From Caulobacteraceae bacterium UBA5005 (lineage in GTDB: Bacteria > Pseudomonadota > Alphaproteobacteria > Caulobacterales > Caulobacteraceae), in the NCBI GenBank assembly GCA_002398405.1, contig DGYN01000110.1, positions 1 to 11,150 of the forward strand: a DNA stretch of 11,150 bases. Reading direction: 5' to 3'. A model generated the notes under the pieces. It saw only the letters and a list, made by a program, of their open reading frames with translations. It made no database searches and was not told where the DNA came from. Below, one piece after another: positions 5,541-11,150 of the stretch. The position numbers and the translations under genes are program-made. Each line of letters starts with the position of its first letter. Position 1 is the first letter of the stretch.

Positions 5541-6816
5541 CAGCGGCGCCAGAGGCGATCTTGACGCGGTGCTGAACAGGGATTGCTTTTGCATCACATT
5601 GGATGGCGCCGGCCTGCGGGCGGCGATCGAGGCGCAAACGCGCGACGCGGACCTTCTCGCCGCGCTGCTGTCGGCCAGGCCCCACCTTTTCTCCCAAGGC
5701 CCGGTGTTCCTCTCCAGCCGCGACCTGTCGGCCATGGCCGATGTTGTCGCCGCCATCGAGGCGGCCGCGCAGAGCCCGGCCTATCAGGCGACGGTTCTGG
5801 AGTGGGCTCCCGACATCGCCCGTGCGGATTTGGGTCCGCGCGGCGTCTTCATGGGCTACGACTTTCACCTGGGCCCAGATGGCCCCAGGCTCATCGAGGT
5901 CAACACCAACGCCGGCGGCGCCTTCCTCAACGCCTTCCTCGCGCGGGCGCAGACCGCCTGCTGCCGTGAAGCCGAGGCGGCGTTGGGCGCGCCCCTGCTC
6001 GCCCAATTCGAGCCCGCGGTCTGGCGCATGTTCCTCACCGAATGGCGCCTGCAAGGGCGGCTAAGCCCGCCGCGGACCATCGCCCTGGTCGATGATGGCC
6101 CCCAGGACCAGTACCTCTACCCCGAGTTTCTCATCGCCCAGCGTTTCTTTGAACGGCAAGGCTTGAAGGCCTGGATCCTCGACCCGGCCCAACTGCGCTT
6201 CGCCGAGGGCGGGTTGCGGCACGAAGGGGAGACGATCGACATCGTTTATAATCGCCTGGTCGATTTCTCGCTCGAGGCCGCCGAGCATAGGGCCCTGCGG
6301 GAGGCTTATCTGGCCGGGGCGGTCGTGGTCACGCCCAATCCGCGCAACCACGCCCTGTTCGCCGACAAGCGCAACCTGGCCCTGTTGTCCGATCCGTCAG
6401 CCGCCGCGCGTTGGGGACTATCGCCGGATCAACAGAACAGCCTTACGGCCGTTCCGCCGACCACCCTGGTCACCGCCCAGAACGCCGAAGGGCTGTGGAC
6501 CAGGCGCAAGGGGCTGTTCTTCAAGCCCGCCGGCGGTCATGGCGGCAAGGCGGTCTATCGCGGCGACAAGCTGACCCAGCGCGTCTGGTCGCAGATCCAG
6601 CAGGGCGGCTACATCGCCCAGGGGCTGGCCCCGCCCAGCGAGCGCCGGATCCGGATCGACGGCGAGATTCAGAGCCTGAAGCTCGACGTGCGCCTCTACA
6701 CCTATCGCGGCGCGCCGCTGCTGCTCGCCGCCCGCGTCTATCAGGGCCAGACGACCAATTTTCGGACCCCCGGCGGGGGCTTCGCGCCGGTCTTCGTCCT
6801 CGATGCCTTGGACTAG
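5530..6816 (+). CDS. ATP-grasp-like protein of unknown substrate (428 aa)
   Basis: Starts at ATG 5530 with GGAGG six bases upstream, overlapping the preceding membrane gene. Visible blocks are GYDFHLGPDGPRLIEVNTNAGGAF (109-132), DIVYNRLVDFSLEA (237-250), TPNPRNHALFADKRNLALLSD (268-288), LFFKPAGGHGGKAVYRGDKL (329-348), and at the end KLDVRLYTY and QGQTTNFRTPGGGFAPVF (405-422). The acidic IEVNTN block, the KPAGGHGGK glycine-rich loop and the C-terminal D..TNFR segment resemble the nucleotide- and metal-binding parts of ATP-grasp carboxylate-amine ligases. I recognise it as a conserved proteobacterial hypothetical family, without a known substrate. It is soluble, with no signal peptide. The likely FNR control and the partner membrane protein suggest a low-oxygen role, which is inference. 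It converges with the broken SRPBCC copy, sharing the stop region. Confidence 0.8.
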   Translation: MPDDSGARGDLDAVLNRDCFCITLDGAGLRAAIEAQTRDADLLAALLSARPHLFSQGPVFLSSRDLSAMADVVAAIEAAAQSPAYQATVLEWAPDIARADLGPRGVFMGYDFHLGPDGPRLIEVNTNAGGAFLNAFLARAQTACCREAEAALGAPLLAQFEPAVWRMFLTEWRLQGRLSPPRTIALVDDGPQDQYLYPEFLIAQRFFERQGLKAWILDPAQLRFAEGGLRHEGETIDIVYNRLVDFSLEAAEHRALREAYLAGAVVVTPNPRNHALFADKRNLALLSDPSAAARWGLSPDQQNSLTAVPPTTLVTAQNAEGLWTRRKGLFFKPAGGHGGKAVYRGDKLTQRVWSQIQQGGYIAQGLAPPSERRIRIDGEIQSLKLDVRLYTYRGAPLLLAARVYQGQTTNFRTPGGGFAPVFVLDALD

Positions 6817-7143
6817 CGCATCTTGGGACGCGCCGCCGCGACACTCGCCGGGCGGTCGGCTGGCGCCGAAAAGTGCTCGGCGGCGTCGCGCGCCATCCGG
6901 CCCACGCACCAGCGCGCATAGGCGGGGGCCGTCAGGAGCCCAAGCAGGCGGCCGGCTTGGCCCTTGGGAAGCGCGTAGCGGATCCAGACTCGCAGCTTCG
7001 AACCGTTGGGCGTGGGCGAGCGATCAAGGCCCATCTTGTCGGCTTAAAGGATGAGCAGGCGGGTGGCGCCGGTGGTTCGCCAGGCCTTGGGACGGTGCGG
7101 ATCGCGTTTGGTCACGACCTCGTCGACCGCCAGAGAAAGGCCG
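6813..7143 (-). pseudogene. Truncated SRPBCC (START-like) gene with an internal stop
   Basis: The minus-strand frame reads KIGLSLAVDEVVTKRDPHRP, then KAWRTTGATRLLIL, a TAA at 7044-7046, then ADKMGLDRSPTPNGSKLRVWIRYALP and, further on, LLGLLTAPAYARWCVGRMARDAAEHF, to TAG 6813-6815. It lines up without gaps around the stop with the intact SRPBCC protein at 7320-7814 (VDEVVTARD, QLVILSGYRMGF, LTVWIDYDLP, LLLGRFYGRWCLGG). The stop falls exactly on a Ser codon of the intact copy, consistent with TCA to TAA. The N-terminal 60 or so residues are missing: similarity ends where an AT-rich segment begins. It is a decayed paralogue. An internal ATG at 7034 could yield a 73-residue C-terminal piece, but a functional product is unlikely. 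Confidence 0.8.
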
Positions 7144-7319
7144 ATCTTAGCAATTCATGAAATCGCAAAATCCAACTATTATTCTCTATACGGGATACCA
7201 ATAGCTAATTCTCAGAAAAATATCGCAACATCAATAATGCTCAGTATTGAATAACAATCTGACGGACTTTATAAGATATTTGTTGGCTTTCATGCAAAAT
7301 ACGAACCTGGCTAGCGCAA
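7144..7319. other. AT-rich inserted segment between the two SRPBCC copies
   Basis: Positions 7151-7310 contain 53 G or C in 160 bases (33%, counted by hand), against well over 60% on both sides. It begins exactly where the truncated SRPBCC copy loses similarity and ends at the stop codon of the intact copy. No convincing coding frame, tRNA or transposon end was found. The near-match TAGCAAT (7148-7154) and TAGCgcAAT (7312-7320) at the two edges is suggestive of a boundary repeat but not convincing. Origin by insertion of foreign DNA is inference. Confidence 0.6.
7247..7275 (+). promoter_or_regulatory. Sigma70-like promoter match in the AT-rich segment
   Basis: TTGAAT (7247-7252), 17 bases, TATAAG (7270-7275) is a good -35/-10 pair with ideal spacing. 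It reads rightward, antisense to the intact SRPBCC gene. AT-rich DNA gives such matches easily, so activity is uncertain. Confidence 0.35.
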
Positions 7320-7814
7320 TCACTTTCCGCCACGCTTGCCTTTAAAGTATTTCACAGCGTCAGCCGTCGTGCCGCCAAGGCACCAACGCCCGTAGAACCT
7401 CCCCAATAGCAAGCCGAGCCATCGGCGCGGCCCGGTTGGAAGATCGTAGTCGATCCAAACCGTGAGGCGAGAGCCCAAGGCTGTGGGCGTTATGTCGAAC
7501 CCCATGCGATAGCCCGATAGAATGACGAGCTGTGAAGCGCCCGCCGTTTCCCACTGTTTTGAATGGGGTCGGTCCCGGGCCGTGACCACCTCGTCGACAA
7601 ACAAGCGCAATCCCAAAGCCGAGCCGTCCATTCGAATATGGGAGCCCACGACCTGGCCGCGCCCTTCGTCGAAGTCGTACGACATCCGGCCGCCGGCCAT
7701 CATCATGGACGACTTGGTCATATGGGCGGCCAGACGGGTCTGATCGTCGAGGTGGTCAAACACCTCGTCGGGCGTGGCGGTCAGGTCCACCGTCTGGCTT
7801 AATTGGCTGCCCAT
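7320..7814 (-). CDS. SRPBCC (START/Bet v 1-like) family protein (164 aa)
   Basis: The start LSQTVDLTATPDEVFDHLDDQTRLAAHM (about 4-31) is the usual SRPBCC opening of a first strand and the two helices. Alternating strands follow, including GLRLFVDEVVTARD, QLVILSGYRMGFDITPTALGSRLTVWIDYDLP and a C-terminal helix GLLLGRFYGRWCLGGTTADAVKYF. Such proteins form a hydrophobic pocket for lipid-like or aromatic ligands, but the ligand here is unknown. ATG 7814 was chosen over the TTG at 7823 because AAGG lies at a workable distance. It starts 21 bases after the small secreted protein gene and is probably co-transcribed with it from the FNR-site promoter. A broken paralogue lies downstream. Confidence 0.8.
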   Translation of the reverse strand: MGSQLSQTVDLTATPDEVFDHLDDQTRLAAHMTKSSMMMAGGRMSYDFDEGRGQVVGSHIRMDGSALGLRLFVDEVVTARDRPHSKQWETAGASQLVILSGYRMGFDITPTALGSRLTVWIDYDLPTGPRRWLGLLLGRFYGRWCLGGTTADAVKYFKGKRGGK

Positions 7815-7835
7815 ACGACCCAAGCCTTCTGCGTC

Positions 7836-8117
7836 CTACTTCTTCTCGCCCGCCATCTTCGCGGCGCAGGTCTTATGCATCTGCTCCATTTCGGCCTTGG
7901 TCAGGGCCTTGCCGTTTGGCCAGGTCGGAGCGCCGGTCTTGTCGCGCCCATGATCATGCGGCGCCGTGCGGTCCATGGCCTTGCCCATGACCGACTTGCA
8001 CATTTCGTGCGTCGGCGCGTCGGCGGCAGCTGGACGGGTCGCGGTCTGTTGCTGCTGGGCAAAAGCCGTTCCCGAGACGGTCAGGACGAGTATCGAGGCG
8101 ATAGCGAGCGCGCGCAT
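7836..8117 (-). CDS. Small secreted Cys/His-containing protein (93 aa)
   Basis: ATG 8117 has GGAGG six bases upstream. The frame extends further upstream to 8234, but that part is not signal-like and crosses the FNR site. MRALAIASILVLTVSGTAFA is a clear Sec signal peptide with cleavage after AFA (residue 20). The mature part is QQQQ-rich at first, then hydrophilic, with two Cys (40, 84), three His (37, 54, 56) and several Met (39, 44, 48). It ends in MHKTCAAKMAGEKK. The Cys/His/Met content would suit metal or redox binding, or a disulfide in the periplasm, but no family is recognised. Its start lies about 60 bases from the centre of a perfect FNR box, so low-oxygen expression is likely. It is first in a leftward pair with the SRPBCC gene. 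Confidence 0.78.
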   Translation of the reverse strand: MRALAIASILVLTVSGTAFAQQQQTATRPAAADAPTHEMCKSVMGKAMDRTAPHDHGRDKTGAPTWPNGKALTKAEMEQMHKTCAAKMAGEKK

Positions 8118-8171
8118 GGCGTTCCTCCGTTGCAAGTGTGTTCCATGATGCGCGCCGCCCCGACCATCGCC

Positions 8172-8185
8172 TTGATCCGGATCAA
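8172..8185. promoter_or_regulatory. Perfect FNR/FixK box between divergent units
   Basis: TTGATccggATCAA is the exact FNR/FixK consensus palindrome. It is centred at 8178.5, about 61 bases from both the leftward start (8117) and the rightward start (8240). It could therefore activate both units as a class II site with starts near 8137 and 8220. A TAGTCT at 8207-8212 is a possible rightward -10. This is the best-supported regulatory site in the window. Confidence 0.85.
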
Positions 8186-8239
8186 TGCCCAAATCCCCGC
8201 CTTGCCTAGTCTGGACGGAAAATCGGTGGAGCACGGCCG

Positions 8240-8509
8240 ATGCCGTTGAACCTTACAAACCGCGCCCTCGCCTTGGCCGCGCTGTCGTCCGGCCTTGTTC
8301 TGTCCTTCTTCGTCCTGCGCGAACACTGGGCTCACGCCCTGGGCCTGGCGCCCTATCTGCTCCTGCTGGCCTGTCCCCTGATGCACCTGTTCCATCACGG
8401 TCATGGCGGTCATCGCCACGGCCGCGACGGACCTGCCCAGGCGCCGCCCCCAAAGCCGACGCCTGAGGGCCGCGTGGCATTGGGCGATGAACGGCTTGAG
8501 GCGTTTTGA
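8240..8509 (+). CDS. DUF2933 small membrane protein (89 aa)
   Basis: ATG 8240 follows GGTGGAG about eight bases upstream. Residues 8-28 (ALALAALSSGLVLSFFVLREH) form one hydrophobic segment. The DUF2933 core follows, REHWAHALGLAPYLLLLACPLMHLFHHGHGGHRHG (27-61), with a second membrane segment that runs into a cytoplasmic or periplasmic His/Gly cluster. DUF2933 proteins are short and usually neighbour copper-handling or P-type ATPase genes. The His-rich end may bind metal, which is inference. It is first of the rightward unit under the FNR box, with copC 63 bases downstream. Confidence 0.85.
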   Translation: MPLNLTNRALALAALSSGLVLSFFVLREHWAHALGLAPYLLLLACPLMHLFHHGHGGHRHGRDGPAQAPPPKPTPEGRVALGDERLEAF

Positions 8510-8572
8510 GGGATCGGGCCGCGTCCCGCGTAGACACGTAGGACAAAGTCGCCCTTCAACAGGACCCGCCCC

Positions 8573-8935
8573 ATGACCTATCGCGCTTTCCTCGCCACCG
8601 CCGTTCTGTCGGCCTCGATCCTGGCCGGCGGCCAGGCCAGCGCCCACGCCAAGCTGGTGGCCTCCGATCCGGCGGCAAACGCCACGGTCGCCGCGCCCAA
8701 GACCATCCGCCTGACCTTCAATGAAAAGCTCGCCCCGGCCTTCTCGAGCTTCGAGCTGGCCATGGCCGACGGCATGAAGGCGCCGGTCAAGACCAGCGTC
8801 TCGGCCGATCGCAAGACCATCACCGGCGCGCCCAAGGGCCGGCTGATGGCGGGCGCCTACAAGCTCACCTGGCACGCGGCTGCGGCCGACGACGGCCACC
8901 GCATGGACGGGACCTTGACCTTCACGGTGAAATAG
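8573..8935 (+). CDS. copC: CopC-like periplasmic copper-binding protein (120 aa)
   Basis: ATG 8573, with AGGA upstream. The signal peptide is MTYRAFLATAVLSASILAGGQASA (residues 1-24), with cleavage before His25. The mature protein starts HAKLVASDPAANATV and ends GHRMDGTLTFTVK, the normal CopC beta-barrel of about 96 residues. The Cu(II) site is intact: mature N-terminal His25 plus Asp107 and His109 of the DDGH motif. No Met-rich Cu(I) site is seen. CopC normally passes copper to the membrane protein CopD. Here the following frame keeps only the beginning of CopD, three bases later, so the usual partner is missing at this locus. Copper supply to low-oxygen enzymes is a possible role, inferred from the FNR site upstream. 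Confidence 0.9.
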   Translation: MTYRAFLATAVLSASILAGGQASAHAKLVASDPAANATVAAPKTIRLTFNEKLAPAFSSFELAMADGMKAPVKTSVSADRKTITGAPKGRLMAGAYKLTWHAAAADDGHRMDGTLTFTVK

Positions 8936-8938
8936 ACG

Positions 8939-9445
8939 GTGGAGACCGCGGTCGTCCTTGTTCGCTGGGTGCAATATGTGACGAGCTTCGCCCTGGCGGG
9001 CGGCGCGCTCTTCGCGCTCTACGCTCTGCCGGCCGCCGGCCCGTCCAGCGCCGCGGCGCTAGGTTGGCCGCGCCGGCTCCTGGCGGGCTGCGCCGCCCTG
9101 CTGGTCCTGGCCAGCTTCCACACCAGCGCCTACGCCTCCCTCGCCGTCCTGATGGCCGCCATGATGGCCCTCGGCGCAGGGAACGGCGCGGTGTTCCAGC
9201 TCGCGCCCCAGCGCTTCAGCAAGGAGATCGGCGTCATCACCGGCCTCGTCGGCGCCATGGGCGGGGTGGGCGGTTTCTACCTCGCCTCGACCCTCGGCGT
9301 GGCGAAGCAGATCACCGGCTCCTACCAGGCAGGCTTCATCGGTTTCGCCGGTCTGGCCGTGCTCGCCCTGGCGGCCCTGGTGGCGCTCAGGAGCCACTGG
9401 CGCGCCCGCTGGCCCGTCCTCAACACCGCCCCGGTTCGGGTTTAA
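8939..9445 (+). CDS. CopD-NarK chimeric frame (deletion fusion), 168 aa
   Basis: Residues 1 to about 57 (VRWVQYVTSFALAGGALFALYALPAAG and WPRRLLAGCAALLVLAS) look like the first two helices of CopD, in its expected place just after copC. From about residue 66 the sequence is the end of a NarK/NNP nitrate transporter: LMAAMMALGAGNGAVFQLAPQRFSKEIGVITGLVGAMGGVGGFYLAST, then KQITGSYQAGF and a last helix. The join is in frame near 9101-9137. CopD is normally about 300 aa and NarK about 400-460, so most of both is missing, including the NarK parts holding its substrate arginines. GTG 8939 is three bases after the copC stop. The stop overlaps the AAGGAG of nirB. Transport activity is unlikely. The frame may persist mainly to couple copC and nirB translation. 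Confidence 0.8.
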   Translation: METAVVLVRWVQYVTSFALAGGALFALYALPAAGPSSAAALGWPRRLLAGCAALLVLASFHTSAYASLAVLMAAMMALGAGNGAVFQLAPQRFSKEIGVITGLVGAMGGVGGFYLASTLGVAKQITGSYQAGFIGFAGLAVLALAALVALRSHWRARWPVLNTAPVRV

Positions 9446-9457
9446 GGAGATCACGCC

Positions 9458-11150
9458 ATGACAAAGCAAAGACTTGTCGTCATCGGCAACGGCATGGCCG
9501 GCTGCCGGGCGGTCGAGGAGATCCTCAAGCGCGATCCTGGCCGCTACGAGATCGCGATCTTCGGGACAGAGCCCCGCGTCAACTACAACCGCATCATGCT
9601 CTCGCCGGTGCTGGCGGGCGAGAAGACCTTCGAGGACATCGTCATCAATGACGAGGCGTGGTACCGCGACAACGGCATCGCTCTGCATGCTGGCCGCGCG
9701 GTCGTCGAGGTCGATATCGAAGGCAGGACGGTGCGGGCCGAAGGGGGGCTTTCGCTCGCCTACGACAAGCTGATCCTGGCCACGGGCTCCGACCCGTTCC
9801 GCCTGCCGCTGCCCGGCGGTGACCTCAAGGGCGTGGTGACCTTCCGCGACCTGGACGATGTCGAGGCCATGGTCGCGGCGTCGGCCAAGCCCGGCGCCCG
9901 CGCCGTGGTGATCGGCGGCGGCCTGCTGGGGCTGGAGGCCGCCTACGGCCTGGCCAGGCGCGGCATGGCCGCCACGGTCGTCCACCTGATGGACGTGCTG
10001 ATGGAGCGTCAGCTGGACGAGAGCGCCGGCTTCCTGCTGCGCGAGGCCCTGGCCGAACGTGGCGTCGAGACGGTGCTGGGCGCCCATTCCGACGAGGTGG
10101 TCGGCGAGAACGGCCAGGTCACGGGTCTGAAGCTCAAGGACGGCCGGGTCTTGCCCTGCGACCTGCTGGTCATGGCCGTCGGTATCCGTCCGAACGCCTC
10201 TCTGGCGCGCGAGGCTGGCCTGGCGGTCAATCGCGGCGTGGTCGTCGACGACGCCATGCGCACCTCCGATCCGGCGGTGTTCGCGGTGGGCGAATGCGCC
10301 GAGCACCGGGGCGCCTGCTACGGCCTGGTCGCGCCCATCTGGGACATGTGCCGCGCGTTGGCCCAGTCGATGACCGACGGCCAAGGCGCCTATGAGGGCT
10401 CTGTCCTGTCCACGCGCCTGAAGGTCTCGGGCGTCGACGTGTTCTCGGCCGGCAAGTTCGCCGGCGGCGAGGGCTGCGAGGACATCGTGTTCCGCGACGC
10501 CGGGCGCGGCGTCTACAAGCGGATCGTGCTGGAAGAGGGCAAGGTCGCCGGGGCGGTCCTGTTCGGCGACGCCAGCGACGGGGCCTGGTACTTCGACCTG
10601 ATGCGGTCGGGCCAGGAGGTGGCCGACATCCGCGAAACCCTGGTCTTCGGCCAGGCGGCCACGGAGGGCCTTCGGGGGCTGGACCCTAGCGCCGCCGTTG
10701 CGGCCATGGCCGATACGGCCGAGGTCTGCGGCTGCAACGGCGTCTGCAAGGGCGAGATCGTTTCCGCCATCACGGAACAGGGCCTCAGCACCCTGGAGAC
10801 CGTCCGCGCCGTCACCAAGGCCTCGGCCTCATGCGGCACCTGCACCCCGCTCGTGGAGAAGCTGCTGAAGCTTTCCCTGGGCGACGCGTTCCAGGCCCAG
10901 ACCGGCCCCAAGCCCGTCTGCGCCTGCACCCACCACGGCCACGACATCGTCCGCCAGCGGATCGTCGCCGAGGAGCTGAAGTCCGTGCCGGCGGTCATGC
11001 AGGGCCTGGAGTGGAATACGCCCGACGGCTGCTCCTCCTGCCGGCCGGCGCTGAACTACTACCTGCTCTGCGCGTGGCCCGCAGAGTATCGTGACGACCG
11101 CCAGAGCCGCTTCATCAACGAGCGGGTCCACGCCAACATCCAGAAGGACG
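9458..11150 (+). CDS. nirB: Assimilatory nitrite reductase [NAD(P)H] large subunit, N-terminal 564 residues
   Basis: ATG 9458 has AAGGAG upstream, and the frame runs off the right edge. It would reduce nitrite to ammonium in the cytoplasm. Visible parts are the FAD motif VVIGNGMAGCRAVEE (7-21), VNYNRIMLSPVLAGE (41-55), ATGSDPFRLPLPG (108-120), the NAD(P)H motif AVVIGGGLLGLEAAYGLA (149-166) and the FAD-binding FAVGECAEH (275-283). A BFD-like [2Fe-2S] segment follows, with Cys424, 426, 430 (CGCNGVC) and Cys459, 462 (CGTC). A second Cys-rich segment has CACTHHGHD (488-496) and CSSCRP (525-530). The sirohaem/4Fe-4S half (the usual length is about 800 aa) is outside the window. nirD would normally follow. 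The narK gene that usually precedes nirB survives only as a fused 3' end. Confidence 0.96.
   Translation, partial: MTKQRLVVIGNGMAGCRAVEEILKRDPGRYEIAIFGTEPRVNYNRIMLSPVLAGEKTFEDIVINDEAWYRDNGIALHAGRAVVEVDIEGRTVRAEGGLSLAYDKLILATGSDPFRLPLPGGDLKGVVTFRDLDDVEAMVAASAKPGARAVVIGGGLLGLEAAYGLARRGMAATVVHLMDVLMERQLDESAGFLLREALAERGVETVLGAHSDEVVGENGQVTGLKLKDGRVLPCDLLVMAVGIRPNASLAREAGLAVNRGVVVDDAMRTSDPAVFAVGECAEHRGACYGLVAPIWDMCRALAQSMTDGQGAYEGSVLSTRLKVSGVDVFSAGKFAGGEGCEDIVFRDAGRGVYKRIVLEEGKVAGAVLFGDASDGAWYFDLMRSGQEVADIRETLVFGQAATEGLRGLDPSAAVAAMADTAEVCGCNGVCKGEIVSAITEQGLSTLETVRAVTKASASCGTCTPLVEKLLKLSLGDAFQAQTGPKPVCACTHHGHDIVRQRIVAEELKSVPAVMQGLEWNTPDGCSSCRPALNYYLLCAWPAEYRDDRQSRFINERVHANIQKD

Noticed and set aside
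6411..7160. Plus-strand 249-residue frame over the end of the ATP-grasp-like gene and the SRPBCC remnant
   Set aside because: Its composition is Arg-rich, it is out of frame with the real gene, and it merely crosses two better-supported features.
7144..7319. Possible insertion sequence or tRNA in the AT-rich segment
   Set aside because: No terminal inverted repeats, transposase fragment or cloverleaf could be made out by eye. Only the composition and boundary are supported.
8081..8974. Minus-strand 297-residue frame opposite DUF2933 and copC
   Set aside because: Both plus-strand genes have clear family features and ribosome sites, while this frame has none.
9059..10384. Minus-strand frame of 441 codons opposite nirB
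   Set aside because: His/Gln/Asp/Gly-rich shadow of the nirB coding strand, with no domain and no plausible start.

Overview
The window is GC-rich DNA (with one sharp AT-rich patch near 7144-7319). It looks like an alphaproteobacterium of the Caulobacter/Phenylobacterium type. This rests on strong codon bias towards G/C, caulonodin-like lasso peptide precursors, DUF2285/DUF6499 island genes and a nirB-type assimilatory nitrite reductase. The species call is inference. No tRNA, rRNA, CRISPR array, integrase or transposase was seen.

Left part (1-1777, minus strand): a lasso peptide (RiPP) biosynthesis locus reading off the left edge. The order along the minus strand is a GntR-type regulator, precursor A1 (39 aa), precursor A2 (39 aa) and the N-terminal 100 residues of the leader-binding/leader-cutting B protein. 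Both precursors split naturally into a 21-residue leader with Thr at -2 and an 18-residue core starting with Ser, with Glu at core position 9. That is the layout of the unusual Ser/Ala-first caulonodin subgroup. The cyclase (C) and any exporter or isopeptidase would lie outside the window.

Middle part (1778-4858): a set of small DNA-binding genes typical of alphaproteobacterial integrative elements: an XRE regulator, a DUF6499 protein, a DUF6499-DUF2285 protein, a small DUF2285-associated protein and two AlpA/excisionase-like helix-turn-helix proteins. The replication, transfer and integrase genes that normally accompany them are not in view, so this is an island edge or remnant.

Right part (4859-11150): genes under probable FNR/FixK oxygen control. 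An imperfect FNR box precedes a frameshifted membrane protein gene and an overlapping ATP-grasp-like gene. A perfect FNR box (TTGATccggATCAA) sits between two divergent units. The leftward unit is a small secreted Cys/His protein followed by an SRPBCC (START-like) protein. The rightward unit is a DUF2933 membrane protein, copC, a copD-narK chimeric frame and nirB. A second, broken SRPBCC copy lies beside the intact one, across the AT-rich patch. The copD-narK frame looks like a deletion that removed the end of copD and the start of narK, leaving nirB downstream of copC and the FNR box.

The most valuable items are the two lasso precursors, which are too short for ordinary gene finding, and the copD-narK fusion. 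The duplicated SRPBCC gene with its nonsense codon, the single-base frameshift at 5164 and the paired FNR site come next.
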